DNA from: Shouchella sp047238345
GTDB lineage: Bacteria; Bacillota; Bacilli; Bacillales; Bacillaceae_D
Length of the DNA: 64,000 bases
NCBI RefSeq assembly: GCF_047238345.1
Contig: NZ_JBDFMQ010000001.1
Span: forward strand, 1,612,001-1,676,000
Reading direction: 5' to 3'
Shown piece by piece: positions 25,675-34,063 of the stretch. The notes under the pieces were generated by a model. It saw nothing but the letters and a program-made list of their open reading frames with translations, did not search any database and was not told where the DNA came from. Made by a program: the position numbers and the translations under genes. Every line of letters starts with the position of its first letter. Position 1 is the stretch's first letter.

Positions 25675-26619
25675 ATGAAAATTTACGTCATCCATGAAAA
25701 TGAAGAATGGAGTGCGCCACTTTTCGAACGCTTGACTCAATTGCAATTGCCTTATGAAAATTGGAACTTATCGACTGGTGCCATCCATTTAAATGAAGCG
25801 CCGCCAGAGGGTATATTTTACAATCGTATGAGCGCATCTTCTCATACTCGTGGTCATCGATTTGCACCAGAATTAACGAGTGCCGTGCTTGCATGGCTTG
25901 AACGATATGGACGTACGGTTATCAACGATTCCCGAGCATTACGATTGGAACTAAGTAAAGTTGTTCAATACGCTGAACTAGAAAAAGAAGGTGTGAAAAC
26001 CCCAAAAACCATCGCTGCTGTGGGGAAAGAGCAGCTTTATAAAGCGAGTGAGGCATTTGAAGGTGAAGCGTTTATTACGAAGCACAATCGCGCTGGGAAA
26101 GGACTAGGCGTCCAGTTGTTTCAATCTCGGGAGGCGTTACGCGCATACTTAGATAGCAATGCTTTTGAAGAACCTGTTGATGGCATAACGTTACTACAAC
26201 AATATATTGAATCAGAAGAACCCTTTATTACGCGCTGTGAATTTGTCGGTGGCCGATTTATCTATGCGGTTCGCGTCAATACTTCGGATGGATTTGAACT
26301 TTGTCCAGCAGACGCTTGCTCAATTGAAAATTTGTATTGTCCAGTAGGTGAAGAGCCCACATCAAAATTTACGATTGACCCTACATTTTCTGAGCCAGTA
26401 ATTGAACACTATCAACGTGTTCTTCAAAACAATGGAATTGGCATTGCTGGAATAGAATGTATTAAAGACAAAAACGGGGTTTTATATACGTATGATATTA
26501 ATACAAATACGAACTACAATTCAGAAGCAGAAGCCAAAGCCAATCAATATGGGATGTTAGAAATTGCCACATTTTTAGGCGAACAACTAGAAAAATTAAT
26601 GACTGTGAAGGCCGAGTGA
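25675..26619 (+). CDS. ATP-grasp family ligase (RimK-like)
   Basis: 314 residues. ATP-grasp fold: an N-terminal pre-ATP domain (KIYVIHENEEWSAPLFERL), FYNRMSASSHTRGH, RLELSKVVQYAELEKEGVKTPKT, the ATP lysine region FITKHNRAGKGLGVQLFQS, LLQQYIESEEPFITRCEFVGGRFIYAVRV and the metal/phosphate site YTYDINTNTNYN. Such enzymes join an amine to a carboxylate (glutamylation, peptide or cofactor tailing). Partner unknown. ATG 25675 has only a weak AAGGGGA site 10 bases upstream; earlier in-frame starts lie in the promoter. Monocistronic between promoter and terminator. Confidence 0.82.
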   Translation: MKIYVIHENEEWSAPLFERLTQLQLPYENWNLSTGAIHLNEAPPEGIFYNRMSASSHTRGHRFAPELTSAVLAWLERYGRTVINDSRALRLELSKVVQYAELEKEGVKTPKTIAAVGKEQLYKASEAFEGEAFITKHNRAGKGLGVQLFQSREALRAYLDSNAFEEPVDGITLLQQYIESEEPFITRCEFVGGRFIYAVRVNTSDGFELCPADACSIENLYCPVGEEPTSKFTIDPTFSEPVIEHYQRVLQNNGIGIAGIECIKDKNGVLYTYDINTNTNYNSEAEAKANQYGMLEIATFLGEQLEKLMTVKAE

Positions 26620-26627
26620 GAAGATAT

Positions 26628-26682
26628 GCTCCTTTCAAAGTTGACACTTAAAAAGTGAAGACTTTAGAGGGAGCTTTTTTTT
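26628..26682 (+). terminator. long intrinsic terminator
   Basis: 14-position stem with two wobbles and one mismatch (26628-26641 with 26661-26674) capped by CACTT/AAGTG, then T8. Confidence 0.88.
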
Positions 26683-26685
26683 AAA

Positions 26686-26757
26686 AAAGCGCTTCAGACG
26701 GTGATTTCTGCAACAACTAGTGAAGATCTTTGTGCAAAAAACCGTCTGATGCGCTTT
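26686..26757 (-). terminator. large hairpin downstream of the SufT-type gene
   Basis: 17-base arms with one mismatch (26686-26702 with 26741-26757) around a 38-base loop. On the minus strand it ends in T6, so it should terminate the SufT-type gene. The loop is unusually long for a terminator. Confidence 0.7.
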
Positions 26758-26792
26758 ATCATTCAAATGTTTAAATGATAAAAGGGTTTGGA

Positions 26793-27128
26793 CTAGTCGG
26801 TTACGCCAAGTGCAATTTTGGCATAACGAGACATTTTATCTTTTGACCACGCAGGACTCCAAACAATGTTAACATCTACTTCGCCAATTTCTCCTAACTC
26901 TTGAAGGTCAGTAAGAGAGTTCTTAACGTCTGAAACGATTGTTCCTGCAAGCGGACAACCCATGGCTGTTAATGTCATTTCAACTTCTGCATTTAAGTCG
27001 TCGTCTAAATGAATGTCATAGATTAGACCTAAATTAACGATATCAATTCCTAGTTCTGGGTCCATCACGTTTTCAAGTTCTCCCATTACGCGTTCTTTCG
27101 TATCTTTTATTTCTTGTTCTGTTGGCAT
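26793..27128 (-). CDS. SufT/DUF59 (MIP18) family iron-sulfur assembly protein
   Basis: 111 residues. DUF59 signature: ENVMDPELGIDIVNLGLIYDI, then EVEMTLTAMGCPLAGTIVSDV with the conserved Cys, and VNIVWSPAWSKDKMS. Relatives (YitW, PaaD, SufT) assist Fe-S cluster maturation in the cytosol. ATG 27126-27128 follows GGAGGTG; a first ATG seven codons upstream would overlap that site and is rejected. Ends at the large hairpin downstream. Confidence 0.92.
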   Translation of the reverse strand: MPTEQEIKDTKERVMGELENVMDPELGIDIVNLGLIYDIHLDDDLNAEVEMTLTAMGCPLAGTIVSDVKNSLTDLQELGEIGEVDVNIVWSPAWSKDKMSRYAKIALGVTD

Positions 27129-27173
27129 AAGGACACCTCCGAAACTCATTTACATTAAGTATACCAACGTTTT

Positions 27174-28610
27174 TTATTCATTTAAATAAAACTGCTCAAA
27201 CTTTAATGAAGGGAGCGAATCTTTACGAATCATTCGTTCCAAATGTTTTTTGAATAAGAACATGACCCAAATATGCATGTTTGCTTGAGTGAAGGTGTAA
27301 AGAATCCAAGGCAAAGATGGTTGGTACTCATGAATGGCAATGATGCACTCATCTTTATGAGGGATCTTTCTAAACTCGATGCGTCCTCTTCCTGGTTCCG
27401 GATTAACCTTCGCGAATGCCCCACCTGTAATATAATAAAGAGCGCGTTGTTCATGGCTGCGTTCTTTTGCATAAGAAAACTCTAGCATCTTTTTATTGAA
27501 AAGGTAAATTGACGATCGATGGTCATTTTCTTTTGCGTGTAGAAACGGCTTTCCGATGCTTTCTAGCCATTGTAGATAATAGCGACCTAGCCAATCAGCG
27601 CTGTGTTCTTTTGGTAGTGGCACGCGTTGTATCGAACGAACGTCGGCAACTTTCTGCGGTTTTGCAGGAAGTGATTTCTTTTGATTGTTGCCTTTTGCTG
27701 CTTCTTCTTCAAGAGCTGCTTGAGCGGCTTCTCGGAACGATGTTTGTCCATAGCTGAGGTCAGGGTGCATCCGGGATGCTTCAGCTACCATTGGGTGAAT
27801 TAAGCTTTCAATTAATGGATAAACCATTTCTTTCGGCGTTCCGGTCGTAACTGATACCCATAATCGGGACAGTTTTACAGACATAAATGGCACACTAATC
27901 ATTTTTCGCTTTTTTCCCATAACATCTGCTGTTTCAAGCATAATATCACGATAGGTCATCACTTCAGGACCAGCAACATCAATTGATTTATCGGTGACGT
28001 CTTTATTTCCAATTGAGCCATCAAGAGCATGTAGCACGTCAGGTAAAGCAACAGGTTGGGTTTTTTGTCGTGTCCATTTTGGTAATATCATCATCGGCAA
28101 TCGTTTCACGAGTTTCTTCACAATTGGGAAGGAGGAACCACTTGGTCCTACGATGAGCCCTGCACGAACGGTTGTAACCGGTACAGTGTAAGAATTTAGC
28201 ACCATCTCAACTTCTCGACGACTTTCTAAATGACGCGACAATTCTTTTTCGTTATCAGGGAGAATGCCACTTAAATAGATAATTTGTTTCACTTGATTCT
28301 TTTGAGCTGCTTGAGCAAAGTTATCAGCTAAAATAAAGTCCATATCTTCAAATTTTGCTTGCGTTAATTTTGCAGAAGGCAACATGGAGTGCACAAGGTA
28401 AACTGCATAATCAACATCTTTTAATGCGTTTTCTGAATCACTTAATGAAAATAAATCGGCTTGTCGCCAAGTTACATTGTCTGTATTTTCTTTGTTTTCA
28501 ATGGAACGTGATAATGCGATAATATGGGCCTTGTCCTGCAATTGATTCATCAAGTTCTTACCAATATAGCCACTCGCACCACTAATCGCAATAATAGGTT
28601 TTTTTGCCAT
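27174..28610 (-). CDS. NAD(P)-binding oxidoreductase (NmrA/YbjT-like) with C-terminal DUF2867-like domain
   Basis: 478 residues in two parts. Residues 1-290: atypical short-chain dehydrogenase with AISGASGYIGKNLM at the N-terminus, VYLVHSMLP and TTVRAGLIVGPSGSS, DVLHALDGS and VAGPEVMTYRDIM. Residues about 330-478: a domain resembling DUF2867 (FSYAKERSHEQRALYYITGG, GRIEFRKIPHKDECIIAIHEYQPSLPWILY), a fold related to polyketide-cyclase/START-like folds. Substrate unknown. ATG 28608-28610 follows GGAGGG. It ends 46 bases upstream of the SufT-type gene, which may be co-transcribed. Confidence 0.82.
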   Translation of the reverse strand: MAKKPIIAISGASGYIGKNLMNQLQDKAHIIALSRSIENKENTDNVTWRQADLFSLSDSENALKDVDYAVYLVHSMLPSAKLTQAKFEDMDFILADNFAQAAQKNQVKQIIYLSGILPDNEKELSRHLESRREVEMVLNSYTVPVTTVRAGLIVGPSGSSFPIVKKLVKRLPMMILPKWTRQKTQPVALPDVLHALDGSIGNKDVTDKSIDVAGPEVMTYRDIMLETADVMGKKRKMISVPFMSVKLSRLWVSVTTGTPKEMVYPLIESLIHPMVAEASRMHPDLSYGQTSFREAAQAALEEEAAKGNNQKKSLPAKPQKVADVRSIQRVPLPKEHSADWLGRYYLQWLESIGKPFLHAKENDHRSSIYLFNKKMLEFSYAKERSHEQRALYYITGGAFAKVNPEPGRGRIEFRKIPHKDECIIAIHEYQPSLPWILYTFTQANMHIWVMFLFKKHLERMIRKDSLPSLKFEQFYLNE

Positions 28611-28762
28611 AGTTGACCCTCCAGACATTTGCTATGTATTGACATACCCTCAGAACTCTATTTTTAATCGGTAAATAACGACGAAATGGTCAGGAAATAG
28701 AAGGGATTTACGTTCTTTTGCGGAAATGTGTGAAATAAGAATGAATAAATTAAAAAATATTA

Positions 28763-28791
28763 TTGACGAATTAGGAGAGGTTCGTTACGAT
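28763..28791 (+). promoter_or_regulatory. sigma-A-like promoter of nhaC
   Basis: TTGACG (28763-28768), 17-base spacer, TACGAT (28786-28791). Confidence 0.55.
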
Positions 28792-28811
28792 TAAGCCTTA
28801 ATAACTTTATT

Positions 28812-28843
28812 GCATAAAAGCATAAAAGCGTGAAAGTGATAAA
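28812..28843 (+). repeat. four imperfect 8-bp tandem units in the nhaC leader
   Basis: GCATAAAA, GCATAAAA, GCGTGAAA, GTGATAAA in direct succession, 20 bases after the likely -10 and 32 bases before the start codon. Purpose unknown. Confidence 0.5.
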
Positions 28844-28874
28844 GTGTTTGGGGCAAAAGAGAAGGGAAGAATAG

Positions 28875-30257
28875 ATGATGGAAGAAAAAAAGATTTCATT
28901 AGGGTCGGCAATGCTTTTACTTATTGTGATGATGGCGCTAATCGTTACTAGCATGACTCTCTTACAAGCTGAGCCACATATTCCGTTATTATTTTGTATT
29001 GTGTTAGTTAGTATAATCGGGATCTTCTTAAATATCAAATGGCATGAACTCGAAAAAGCAATGGTAAAAGGCCTTACAGATGGAACAAAAGCAATTTTGA
29101 TCTTATCATTAGTCGGCATTGTTATTGCAGTATGGATGATGAGTGGGACTGTCCCAACCATTTTGTTTTATGGTTTGACGATCATCTCTCCTGAGTGGTT
29201 TGCGATTAGTGCCTTGCTTATCTGCATGATTGTATCTAGCTTTACAGGGAGTTCTTTTACCACTATTGGCTCTGTTGGTGTAGCGATGATGGGAATTGGG
29301 TTAGCTCTAGGGGTTAATCCGGCTATGGCTGCTGGTGCGATCATTTGTGGTGCGTGCTTTGGCGATAAAATGTCGCCTTTATCCGATACAACGAACCTTG
29401 CTTCTGGTGCAATCGGCGTAGATTTGTTTACACATATTAAGCATTTAATGTGGACGACCATTCCTAGCTTTCTCATTACGGCGGTTTTATTTTTATTTAT
29501 TGGTCGGACATATTCGTCAAGCGAGCCGGAAGGAGTTCAGGCAATGCTGGCAACATTAGATGCGTCATTCTCCATTAGCGCATTAACTCTGCTATCACCA
29601 CTTGTGGTCGTAGTGCTTGCTTTTATGCGTTTTCCAACGATTCCAGCTCTTGCTATTGGAATCGGTACAGGACTTCTAACAGCTGGATTGATTCAAGGTA
29701 CCTGGACAATTAGCGAATGGTTTACTGTAATTCAAAATGGCTTCTCAACAGAAACTGGAAATGAATCAATCGATGCAATTGTTAATGCTGGTGGCCTACA
29801 GTCGATGATGTGGTCGATTTCACTCGTTATTATTGCATTATTGCTCGGAAGTTTAATTCAGCGGGTAGGTTTAATTGATCGACTACTAACGTTTTTCCGC
29901 TCATTTCTCAATAACAGAGGAAACGTCATTGGCGCAACGGCTGCATCTTCCATCAGCGTCAACGCACTAACGGGCGAACAATACCTGTCTATTTTATTAC
30001 CTGGTAAAGCATTTGAGAAGCATTATGAAAGGCTAAACATAGAGAAAAAGAATCTCTCCAGAACACTTGAAGACGCAGGAACACTTGTTAATCCTCTTAT
30101 ACCTTGGGGAGTAAGTGGCGCTTTTTTCGCTTCTACACTGGGTGTAGCGGTTATTGAATACATTCCGTATGCATTTTTCTTATTTTTATCACCAATTTTA
30201 ACAATTCTTTTTGGCTATTTAGGTATTGGAGTTGGGAAGAAAGCAGCACACTCGTAA
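28875..30257 (+). CDS. nhaC: Na+/H+ antiporter, NhaC family
   Basis: 460 residues, about eleven membrane helices. Family marks: LSLVGIVIAVWMMSGTVPTILFYG, IVSSFTGSSFTTIGSVGVAMMGIG, GAIICGACFGDKMSPLSDTTNLASGAIG (the conserved Gly-Asp-Lys-Ser-Pro-Ser/Asp site) and LEDAGTLVNPLIPWGVSG. Exchanges Na+ for H+; some close relatives (MleN) exchange malate and lactate, which cannot be excluded. Relevant to life at high pH or salt. ATG 28875 (or 28878) follows GAAGGGAAG. Single-gene unit. Confidence 0.9.
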   Translation: MMEEKKISLGSAMLLLIVMMALIVTSMTLLQAEPHIPLLFCIVLVSIIGIFLNIKWHELEKAMVKGLTDGTKAILILSLVGIVIAVWMMSGTVPTILFYGLTIISPEWFAISALLICMIVSSFTGSSFTTIGSVGVAMMGIGLALGVNPAMAAGAIICGACFGDKMSPLSDTTNLASGAIGVDLFTHIKHLMWTTIPSFLITAVLFLFIGRTYSSSEPEGVQAMLATLDASFSISALTLLSPLVVVVLAFMRFPTIPALAIGIGTGLLTAGLIQGTWTISEWFTVIQNGFSTETGNESIDAIVNAGGLQSMMWSISLVIIALLLGSLIQRVGLIDRLLTFFRSFLNNRGNVIGATAASSISVNALTGEQYLSILLPGKAFEKHYERLNIEKKNLSRTLEDAGTLVNPLIPWGVSGAFFASTLGVAVIEYIPYAFFLFLSPILTILFGYLGIGVGKKAAHS

Positions 30258-30267
30258 TAAAAAATCC

Positions 30268-30308
30268 AAAGCGAATGACCTTTAAATAGTAGGGTCATCG
30301 CTTTTTTT
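30268..30308 (+). terminator. intrinsic terminator of nhaC
   Basis: AAAGCGA(A)TGACC pairs with GGTCATCGCTTT (30268-30280 with 30293-30304, one bulge), then Ts to 30308. Confidence 0.85.
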
Positions 30309-30319
30309 ATTTATACGAT

Positions 30320-30348
30320 TTGGCGAACGTAAAAAAATACGCTATGCT
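30320..30348 (+). promoter_or_regulatory. sigma-A promoter of the GNAT gene
   Basis: TTGGCG (30320-30325), 17-base spacer, TATGCT (30343-30348), 25 bases upstream of the start codon. Confidence 0.65.
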
Positions 30349-30373
30349 CGTTGTAGATAGAAGGGGTGACATC

Positions 30374-31222
30374 ATGATTCGTCAATTGTTTGAAGAAGAT
30401 CAAGTATTTTTTACCTTGATGGAGACAGGGATAAACGATGATTATATCGAAAGAATCTTTCCATCCTTAACGAAAGGAAACCACGTGCTATATGGATTGT
30501 TCATTGAGGATCAACTTGTAAGTATGGCTGGTTATACGGTCTTCTCTAATTACTATGCCATGTTAGGTCGTTTACGCAGCGATCGCCGATTTCAAGGAAA
30601 TGGCTATTCAACAACCTTACTAGCTTTCGTAATTGAAAGAGCGAAAGATGATTCAAATGTTCAATGGATTGGCGCAAACACGGAGCGCGACAACCTTCCT
30701 GCTCAAAAAATATTAGCACGATTAAATATGAGGAAAGTAACAACATTATTTAATGCAACAAGAGTCACGGCTCCAAATACTAGCTTCAATGAGTCGATCA
30801 CATGGAAAGAGATCATTGACATTCAAACAAAACAGGATTTACTTAGTAAAGAATTTGTAGACAAGCATCGAGTGTTTCCATATGAATGCTACTATTCTTT
30901 TCCAGCAACACATTCTCTCTTTTTGGAAGCGAATGTAAATGATTGGTGTTTGTTTAAACATCCTACTGAAGATCGCTTCGTCATTTTTAAGTACGATCAA
31001 AAGGGGACAGATTATTTACATATGGTGTATCTCTGGGATGATCTTTGGACAGAAGAAGGGTTGTGGGAAGTCGTAGGAAAACAATTTCAGTTGTTTAATA
31101 AGATGTTTCCAGAGGGAAAGCTTTGGATCGATTTGTCAGAAACGCAAAAAAGTCTAAAGCCAGATGATGTTACGTTTGACATTCCATCTCCATGGATTTT
31201 ATTCGAAGTGAAACGTGATTAA
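30374..31222 (+). CDS. GNAT family N-acetyltransferase
   Basis: 282 residues. An N-terminal GNAT domain holds the acetyl-CoA loop LRSDRRFQGNGYSTTLL (about residue 60-80) followed by GANTERDNLPAQKILARLNM, the usual motif B. The C-terminal half (about 130-282) is a second domain that I do not recognise, rich in aromatic residues (FPYECYYSFP, YLWDDLW). Substrate unknown. ATG 30374 follows AAGGGGTGACA; the frame extends 18 codons upstream into the promoter. Its terminator is shared with katG. Confidence 0.8.
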   Translation: MIRQLFEEDQVFFTLMETGINDDYIERIFPSLTKGNHVLYGLFIEDQLVSMAGYTVFSNYYAMLGRLRSDRRFQGNGYSTTLLAFVIERAKDDSNVQWIGANTERDNLPAQKILARLNMRKVTTLFNATRVTAPNTSFNESITWKEIIDIQTKQDLLSKEFVDKHRVFPYECYYSFPATHSLFLEANVNDWCLFKHPTEDRFVIFKYDQKGTDYLHMVYLWDDLWTEEGLWEVVGKQFQLFNKMFPEGKLWIDLSETQKSLKPDDVTFDIPSPWILFEVKRD

Positions 31223-31237
31223 GGGATAAATAAAGCA

Positions 31238-31275
31238 AAAAGACGGTTCATCCTATTTAGGATGAACCGTCTTTT
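31238..31275. terminator. bidirectional terminator between converging GNAT and katG genes
   Basis: Perfect 17-bp stem (31238-31254 with 31259-31275), four-base loop, with A and T runs on both sides. Confidence 0.93.
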
Positions 31276-31316
31276 ATGGTATTCATATCTTTCTGTTTCT
31301 GCTATGAAGAATGGTT

Positions 31317-33542
31317 TTATTTTGTTAGTGCCAATTCTTTTAGTTTCACATCAAAACGATCGTTGTTCATTACTTTCGTCCATGCTGAGATAAAGTCGTT
31401 CACAAATTTTCCTTTATTGTCGTCTTGAGCGTAAACTTCTGAAATCGCTCGAAGAATGGAATTAGAACCGAAGACAAGATCGACACGTGTTGCTGATCGA
31501 ACAACTTCGCCAGTGCTACGATCACGGCCTTCATACACATCGCCATCAACAACTTTCCACTCGATACCAATATCAAGCAAGTTCGTGAAGAAATCATTTG
31601 TTAACGTACCAACTTGATTCGTAAAGACACCGTGGTTGCTACCATCGTGATTTGTACCTAGGACGCGCATACCTCCAACGAGAACGGTCATTTCCGGCGC
31701 AGTTAAGTTAAGAAGGTGTGCTTTATCAACGAGCAATTCTTCTTCTGACACAGTGAACTTTTGTTTTTGGAAGTTACGGAATCCATCAGATGATGGTTCT
31801 AAAACGTCAAAGTTCTCAATGTCGGTTTGATCTTGTGTCGCATCCCCGCGTCCTGGAGTAAAAGGAACAGATACATCAAAGCCTGCATCTTTTGCGGCTT
31901 TTTCAATAGCCGCATTCCCACCAAGAACGATTAAATCGGCAAGACTCACGTTAATCTCTGTCGTTTCATGTAATTTTTCAAGGGTTGTAAGGGTGTTTGT
32001 AATTGACTCATTTTGGAAAATTGCCCAGTCTTTTTGCGGGGCAAGACGAATGCGTGCACCATTTGCTCCGCCACGGTTATCTGAACCTCGGAACGTGCTT
32101 GCAGATGCCCACGCTGTCGTTACAAGATCCGATACACGAAGGTTCGTATTTAGAATTTCCTCTTTTAATGTAGCGATTTCTTGTTCAGAAAGATCGTAAT
32201 TACCTGCTGGAATGGGATCTTGCCATACTAATACTTCACTTGGAACTTCTGGTCCTAAATAACGATCACGTGGACCCATGTCACGGTGTAACAATTTAAA
32301 CCAAGCTCGTGCAAAAGCATCTGCAAATTCTTCAGGGTTTTCATGGAAATGACGCGAAATTTTTTCGTAAGCCGGATCCATGCGAAGTGCCATGTCAGCC
32401 GTTGTCATAATCGTTTTTACACGAATAGAGTCATCCTCTGCGTCAGGTGCTAAATCTTTTTCTTCAACATTGACTGGTGTCCACTGGTGAGCACCGGCAG
32501 GGCTTTTTGTTAATTCCCATTCATAGCCAAAAAGAAGATCAAAGAAACCGTTATCCCATTGAGTAGGGTTTTGTGTCCAAGCACCTTCAATACCGCTCGT
32601 AATGGTGTCGCGGCCTTTTCCGCTACCATGTGTACTTAACCAACCGAGACCTTGTGCTTCAATCGGAGCTGCTTCAGGTTCTGCGCCTACATGCTTGTCT
32701 GCTTCGCCTGCGCCATGAGCTTTACCGAATGTGTGGCCACCAGCAACGAGTGCAACCGTTTCTTCATCATTCATTCCCATCCGTCCAAATGTTTCACGAA
32801 TATCGCGGCCACTTTGAACAGGGTCAGGGTTTCCGTTAGGTCCTTCAGGGTTAACGTAAATCAGGCCCATTTGCACGGCAGCAAGAGGGTTCTCAAGCTC
32901 ACGATCGCCTGAGTAGCGGTTATCGCCAAGCATTTCTGTCTCGTTCCCCCAATAAATATCTTCTTCAGGGTGCCACACGTCAGGACGACCACCACCGAAT
33001 CCAAATGTTTTCCCACCCATCGATTCAATAGCGACGTTTCCTGTTAGTAAGAATAAATCTGCCCAAGAAATTTTATTTCCGTACTTTTGTTTAATTGGCC
33101 AAAGCAAGCGACGAGCTTTATCGATGTTTGCATTGTCAGCCCAGCTATTTAATGGAGCAAAACGTTGGGCACCAGCTGCGCCACCACCACGACCATCACC
33201 AGTACGATATGTACCAGCAGAATGCCAAGCCATACGAATAAACATTGGACCGTAGTGACCATAATCAGCCGGCCACCATTCTTGGCTGTCTGTCATAAGT
33301 GCATGTAGATCTTTTTTCAATCCATTATAATCTAAGTTCTTGAATGCCTCAGTATAATCAAAGTCTTCATTCATAGGATTTGATTTTTTGTCATGTTGAC
33401 GAAGAATGGATAAGTTTAGTTGGTTTGGCCACCATTCACGTTCTGGCGTTCCAGAAACAGTTGTGTTAGTTGAACTACCGTGAAAAAACGGACATTTTCC
33501 TCCTGAATGATTCGCTTCAGAAATGATGTTATTGTCAGTCAT
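31317..33542 (-). CDS. katG: catalase-peroxidase KatG
   Basis: 741 residues, the full two-domain length. Decomposes H2O2 and oxidises small donors. The N-terminal haem domain shows RMAWHSAGTYRTGDGRGG (distal Arg, Trp, His) and GLIYVNPEGPNG, whose Tyr forms the Trp-Tyr-Met adduct with the Trp above and a Met in FGRMGMNDEET; the proximal His is in VALVAGGHTFGKAHGA. The C-terminal domain repeats the fold without the active site. ATG 33540-33542 follows AAGGAG at seven bases; an ATG two codons upstream is too close. PerR/Fur-type boxes lie upstream. Confidence 0.97.
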   Translation of the reverse strand: MTDNNIISEANHSGGKCPFFHGSSTNTTVSGTPEREWWPNQLNLSILRQHDKKSNPMNEDFDYTEAFKNLDYNGLKKDLHALMTDSQEWWPADYGHYGPMFIRMAWHSAGTYRTGDGRGGGAAGAQRFAPLNSWADNANIDKARRLLWPIKQKYGNKISWADLFLLTGNVAIESMGGKTFGFGGGRPDVWHPEEDIYWGNETEMLGDNRYSGDRELENPLAAVQMGLIYVNPEGPNGNPDPVQSGRDIRETFGRMGMNDEETVALVAGGHTFGKAHGAGEADKHVGAEPEAAPIEAQGLGWLSTHGSGKGRDTITSGIEGAWTQNPTQWDNGFFDLLFGYEWELTKSPAGAHQWTPVNVEEKDLAPDAEDDSIRVKTIMTTADMALRMDPAYEKISRHFHENPEEFADAFARAWFKLLHRDMGPRDRYLGPEVPSEVLVWQDPIPAGNYDLSEQEIATLKEEILNTNLRVSDLVTTAWASASTFRGSDNRGGANGARIRLAPQKDWAIFQNESITNTLTTLEKLHETTEINVSLADLIVLGGNAAIEKAAKDAGFDVSVPFTPGRGDATQDQTDIENFDVLEPSSDGFRNFQKQKFTVSEEELLVDKAHLLNLTAPEMTVLVGGMRVLGTNHDGSNHGVFTNQVGTLTNDFFTNLLDIGIEWKVVDGDVYEGRDRSTGEVVRSATRVDLVFGSNSILRAISEVYAQDDNKGKFVNDFISAWTKVMNNDRFDVKLKELALTK

Positions 33543-33605
33543 AATCATTCTCCTTTTTTAAAAGATTAATAGAATAATTGTAATCACCTGAAACCGAATA
33601 TCAGA

Positions 33606-33634
33606 TGATAATAATTATTATGTAATCATTATAA
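33606..33634 (-). promoter_or_regulatory. tandem PerR/Fur-type boxes over the katG -10
   Basis: Read on the plus strand, 33606-33620 is TGATAATAATTATTA (13/14 to the Fur 7-1-7 box, 12/14 to the PerR box) and 33620-33634 is ATGTAATCATTATAA (12/14 to TTATAATNATTATAA). They share one base. The second contains the reverse complement of TATAAT (33628-33633), the likely katG -10, so binding would block transcription. PerR control of peroxide genes is established in Bacillus; choice of regulator here is inferred. Confidence 0.72.
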
Positions 33635-34063
33635 TAAATTTTGCACAACTTGAAAAGGTTTATCTTGTTAGAATGAGAAAGTTTTTGTCGGAGAATTGGA
33701 GGGGGTTGAAGAAAATGGTTGTCTGTAAAGGTGTGAACACTATGTAAAACAGGGAGAGAACCCTAAATGGTAATTGATAAAACGTTCTATGTAAGTGAGA
33801 CTAGCGAAACTCTAAGAAATCCAAGTGTAAACCGATAAGTATAGGGAATAATGAGTAACTGTTTAAACTAGTATAGCAAATTTCTGTAAATGTTAAAACC
33901 AAAACGATTTATGTAAGCGATTGATATTAGAAAATAAAAATTTTATTGACAATTAAAAAGAGATCATCTACAATTACGTCATCTTCCTATTGGACAAACG
34001 ACCTTGTCTTCCTACATACAATTAATACGTCCACTGGAAAAATTAATTAAGGGGGTCATACTT
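33635..34063. other. intergenic region between katG and the sugar ABC operon
   Basis: No gene recognised. It is AT-rich. It holds the promoter at 33946-33974 and, just upstream, a repeated motif CGATTTAT/CGATTGAT (33905-33912 and 33918-33925) whose second copy lies in TGTAAGCGATTGAT, a partial cre match (33912-33925). GGAGGGGG near 33700 is followed by only an 11-codon frame. Confidence 0.4.
33946..33974 (+). promoter_or_regulatory. sigma-A promoter of the sugar ABC/nagZ operon
   Basis: TTGACA (33946-33951), 17-base spacer, TACAAT (33969-33974): near-consensus. Confidence 0.85.

Noticed and set aside
33701..33748. Short frame after GGAGGGGG between katG and the ABC operon
   Set aside because: Only 10 codons, composition unremarkable, no sign of conservation that can be judged here.
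33912..33925. cre site TGTAAGCGATTGAT before the sugar ABC operon
   Set aside because: The second half of the site does not fit the consensus well; kept only as a note in the intergenic entry.
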